Assembly: GCF_014641855.1 (NCBI RefSeq)
Contig: NZ_BMII01000009.1
Location: forward strand, 1-64,000
Direction of reading: 5' to 3'
DNA from: Shewanella inventionis
GTDB taxonomy: Bacteria > Pseudomonadota > Gammaproteobacteria > Enterobacterales > Shewanellaceae
DNA length: 64,000 nt
In this document: positions 61,949-64,000 of the stretch, in pieces
Numbering within the stretch: position 1 is the first letter of the stretch
Layout: every line of letters starts with the position of its first letter
Notes under the pieces: model-generated
The model's database searches: none
The model's input: only the letters and a program-made list of their open reading frames with translations
What the model was told of the DNA's origin: nothing
Made by a program: the position numbers and the translations under genes

Positions 61949-61982
61949 AGTATATGCATTAACACTAATAGTATATGCATTA
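61949..61982 (+). repeat. serA: two direct repeats upstream of serA
   Basis: AGTATATGCATTA occurs at 61949-61961 and again at 61970-61982, a period of exactly 21 bp (two helical turns), 40-70 bp before the serA start. The spacing suggests a regulator binding two same-face sites, perhaps a response to serine or leucine. The factor is not known. Confidence 0.4.
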
Positions 61983-62020
61983 GCATAAGCACCATTTAAT
62001 GATAAGAGGGTACCCATATC

Positions 62021-63250
62021 ATGGCGAAACACTCGCTTGACAAGGATAAAATAAAAATCCTGCTGTTGGAGGGCGTCCACCAAACTGCGGTTGATGTACT
62101 AGAACGTGCCGGTTACACCAATATTGAATATCACAAAGCCTCATTAGGCGAAGAGGCTCTTCTAGCCTCCATTAAGGATGCTCACTTTGTTGGATTACGA
62201 TCGCGTACTCAGCTTACTGCAGACGTGTTACACCATGCAGAAAAACTCGTGGCAATTGGCTGTTTTTGTATCGGCACAAACCAAGTTGACTTAGCGACTG
62301 CTGAAAAATTAGGTATTCCTGTTTTCAACGCACCATTCTCTAACACCCGAAGCGTTGCAGAATTAGTCATTGGCGAAATTATCATGCTAATGCGCGGTAT
62401 TCCTCAGCGTAATGCCATTTCACACCGCGGCGGCTGGTTAAAGAGCGCCAACGGCAGTGTTGAAGTCCGTGGTAAAACCTTAGGTGTCATTGGCTATGGT
62501 CATATCGGTACTCAATTGGGTATTTTGGCCGAAACCCTAGGCATGAAAGTGATTTTCTTTGATATCGAAGATAAATTGCCGCTCGGTAATGCATCACAAG
62601 TTCACTCAATGGATGATCTGCTCGCTCAAGCTGATGTGGTGAGTTTACATGTGCCAGAAACCCCGCAAACAAAAGACATGTTTGCTAAAGCCGAATTTGC
62701 CAAAATGCGTCAGGGCAGTTTCTTTATTAATGCTTCACGCGGCACGGTAGTCGATATTGAAGATTTAGCTGCGGCACTTAAATCTGATCACATCGCTGGC
62801 GCAGCGATTGATGTGTTCCCTGTTGAGCCAAAATCAAATGATGATGAATTTATCAGCCCATTACGTGGTCTTGATAATGTGTTACTCACACCTCACATTG
62901 GTGGCAGTACTGCCGAGGCTCAAGAAAACATCGGTATTGAAGTCGCAGGTAAATTAGCTAAATATTCTGATAATGGTTCAACTTTATCAGCGGTTAACTT
63001 CCCTGAAGTGTCATTGCCACAGCACAAAGGCGCATCGCGTTTATTGCATATTCACCAAAACCGTCCTGGTGTATTGATTAAAATCAACCAAGCGTTTTCT
63101 GAAAAAGGCATTAACATTGCTGCTCAGTACTTACAAACCACAGCAGAAATCGGTTATGTGGTAATGGAAGTCGACTCAGATCAGGCTGAAGAAGCCTTAG
63201 TTGAACTTAAATCAATTGAAGGCACCATCCGTGCTCGAGTATTGTTTTAA
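62021..63250 (+). CDS. serA: D-3-phosphoglycerate dehydrogenase
   Basis: It starts serine synthesis by oxidising 3-phosphoglycerate. The 409 residues (E. coli 410) hold the NAD-binding domain (GKTLGVIGYGHIGTQLGILAETLGMKVIFFD), the catalytic histidine region (LTPHIGGSTAEAQENIG) with arginine in FINASRGTVVDI, and a C-terminal ACT domain (about 335-409, GVLIKINQAFSEKGINIAAQYLQT) that binds serine for feedback inhibition. The ATG lies after GAGGGTACCC. Direct repeats stand upstream. Confidence 0.96.
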   Translation: MAKHSLDKDKIKILLLEGVHQTAVDVLERAGYTNIEYHKASLGEEALLASIKDAHFVGLRSRTQLTADVLHHAEKLVAIGCFCIGTNQVDLATAEKLGIPVFNAPFSNTRSVAELVIGEIIMLMRGIPQRNAISHRGGWLKSANGSVEVRGKTLGVIGYGHIGTQLGILAETLGMKVIFFDIEDKLPLGNASQVHSMDDLLAQADVVSLHVPETPQTKDMFAKAEFAKMRQGSFFINASRGTVVDIEDLAAALKSDHIAGAAIDVFPVEPKSNDDEFISPLRGLDNVLLTPHIGGSTAEAQENIGIEVAGKLAKYSDNGSTLSAVNFPEVSLPQHKGASRLLHIHQNRPGVLIKINQAFSEKGINIAAQYLQTTAEIGYVVMEVDSDQAEEALVELKSIEGTIRARVLF

Positions 63251-63287
63251 TCTAACAACAAATTAACTGGGGTTAATTATGTTGTTC

Positions 63288-63320
63288 AAAAAGCTATCTT
63301 GTGCACAAGGTAGCTTTTTT
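63288..63320 (+). terminator. terminator after serA
   Basis: AAAAAGCTATCTTG pairs with CAAGGTAGCTTTTTT around the loop TGCA, with one mismatch, 37 bases past the stop codon. Confidence 0.9.
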
Positions 63321-63411
63321 TATTGTCTTTAAACCTCAACCCTCTGTTGAGTAGTGTGTGAATCCGTTACACTTCAAACCATATCGTCTTATTCTTTCGT
63401 TAAGGATCGTT

Positions 63412-64000
63412 ATGACCATTTCAGCAAGCCAACCCGATTGGGACTTCATCACCACCTCTCCAGCATTAATGTTATCGAGCTTATCTCACATGGGATTGAT
63501 TGAAGTAACAGGTGAACAAGGTCGCAGCTTTATTCATGGCCAAGTCACAACCGACATTACCTCGTTAACAGCTGACCAATGGAAATGGGGGGCTCATTGC
63601 GATCCCAAAGGCAAAATGTTAGCAAGCTTTAGAACCTTTGCCATAGCAGACAGCTTGTTTATGCTTATGCCAACATCGACCCTTGAACTCGACTTACCGC
63701 AATTAAAAAAGTACGCCGTATTCAGTAAAGCTGAGCTCACCAATGTCAGTAGCCAATATCACATTATTGGGGTGGCGGGTGTTGAAGCACAGGCATTTAT
63801 CAAACAACAATTTGGTGATGTAACAGCCGCATTAACCTTGATTGATGGTGGGGCTGTTCTACATGATGGTGAGCGCTATATCGTGGTTATTACTAATGAT
63901 AAAGTCGCAGAGCTAATCACTGCGTCGCAGCAACCTCTTGTTGATGCTAGCGCATGGCAAGCATTAGAAATCAAAGCGGGTTACCCCAATATTGATGCAA
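63412..64000 (+). CDS. ygfZ: tRNA-modifying protein YgfZ, N-terminal part (runs off the window)
   Basis: This folate-binding GcvT-like protein is needed for repair or assembly of some iron-sulfur enzymes such as MiaB. The visible 196 residues start MTISASQPDWDF and carry the family pattern LSHMGLIEVTGEQGRSFIHGQVTTDI and WGAHCDPKGKMLASF, the last with the cysteine-containing motif near KGK. The gene continues beyond the right edge. AAGGATCGTT gives the ribosome-binding site. Confidence 0.88.
   Translation, partial: MTISASQPDWDFITTSPALMLSSLSHMGLIEVTGEQGRSFIHGQVTTDITSLTADQWKWGAHCDPKGKMLASFRTFAIADSLFMLMPTSTLELDLPQLKKYAVFSKAELTNVSSQYHIIGVAGVEAQAFIKQQFGDVTAALTLIDGGAVLHDGERYIVVITNDKVAELITASQQPLVDASAWQALEIKAGYPNIDA

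Noticed and set aside
1..64000. CRISPR arrays, tRNA or rRNA genes, prophage, defence or secretion clusters
   Set aside because: Reading the window, I found no regularly spaced repeats with unique spacers, no tRNA cloverleaf or rRNA stretch, and no run of phage or defence genes.

Overview
The window reads as part of a chromosome of a marine or aquatic gammaproteobacterium, almost certainly Shewanella. This rests on the gene content (integron integrase of the Shewanella/Vibrio type, S46 dipeptidyl-peptidase, polysulfide/CoA-disulfide reductase with a rhodanese tail, RF2 with its programmed frameshift, single-domain-organised PutA), moderate AT bias and gene order. No database could be searched, so the genus is an inference from family knowledge.

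Left end (1-3.7 kb): a small chromosomal integron. Cassettes read leftwards (minus strand) from an att site at about 1317-1371. The integrase gene intI reads rightwards. An IS1595-family element of 1040 bp has landed between them. Its 8-bp target duplication is exactly the 8-base spacer of a LexA box (CTGT-N8-ACAG) that overlaps the intI promoter, so the SOS operator is cut in two and the native promoter now lies more than 1 kb from intI.

3.7-22.8 kb: mostly minus-strand core genes. They are a YadGH-type ABC exporter, an mpl-ubiX-hpt cluster, azlCD, a Fur-box-preceded TonB-dependent siderophore receptor with a PiuC-type hydroxylase, a YaeR-like VOC protein, a Tat-exported PhoX phosphatase with a three-repeat Pho box, a DEAD-box helicase, a tiny Cys/Gly-rich protein, an acetyltransferase, and a large class A penicillin-binding protein.

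22.8-35.6 kb: rluF, a multi-PAS GGDEF-EAL protein, pyrC, a WD40-repeat lipoprotein, a redox/sulfur-looking trio (DUF134, Fur paralogue, NAD(P)H polysulfide/CoA-disulfide reductase), lysS and prfB.

35.8-49.5 kb: a chemoreceptor, ChrA, rlmC with an overlapping OhrR-type MarR gene, a YjfB-like motility peptide behind a perfect sigma-28 promoter, a SpoIIAA-like protein, a TMEM165-type manganese exporter under a yybP-ykoY riboswitch, an aromatic amino-acid permease, an S46 peptidase, an RNA pseudouridine synthase, a DUF998 protein, and an NhaC-family transporter with a tandem MetJ operator (predicted methionine transporter MetT).

49.5-64 kb: PutA lacking the DNA-binding ribbon-helix-helix, an SH3-domain membrane protein, a DUF47-PiT phosphate uptake pair, a CYTH phosphatase, a repeat-rich gap with a long imperfect inverted repeat, catalase preceded by a 16-codon leader ORF, a YgjV-like membrane protein, a thioesterase, a CsgD/LuxR-type regulator, a DUF2238 protein, serA, and the start of ygfZ, which runs off the window. 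The strongest unusual signal is the IS insertion in the LexA box of intI. The MetJ, Pho, sigma-28 and manganese-riboswitch sites are strong, specific regulatory calls made directly from sequence.
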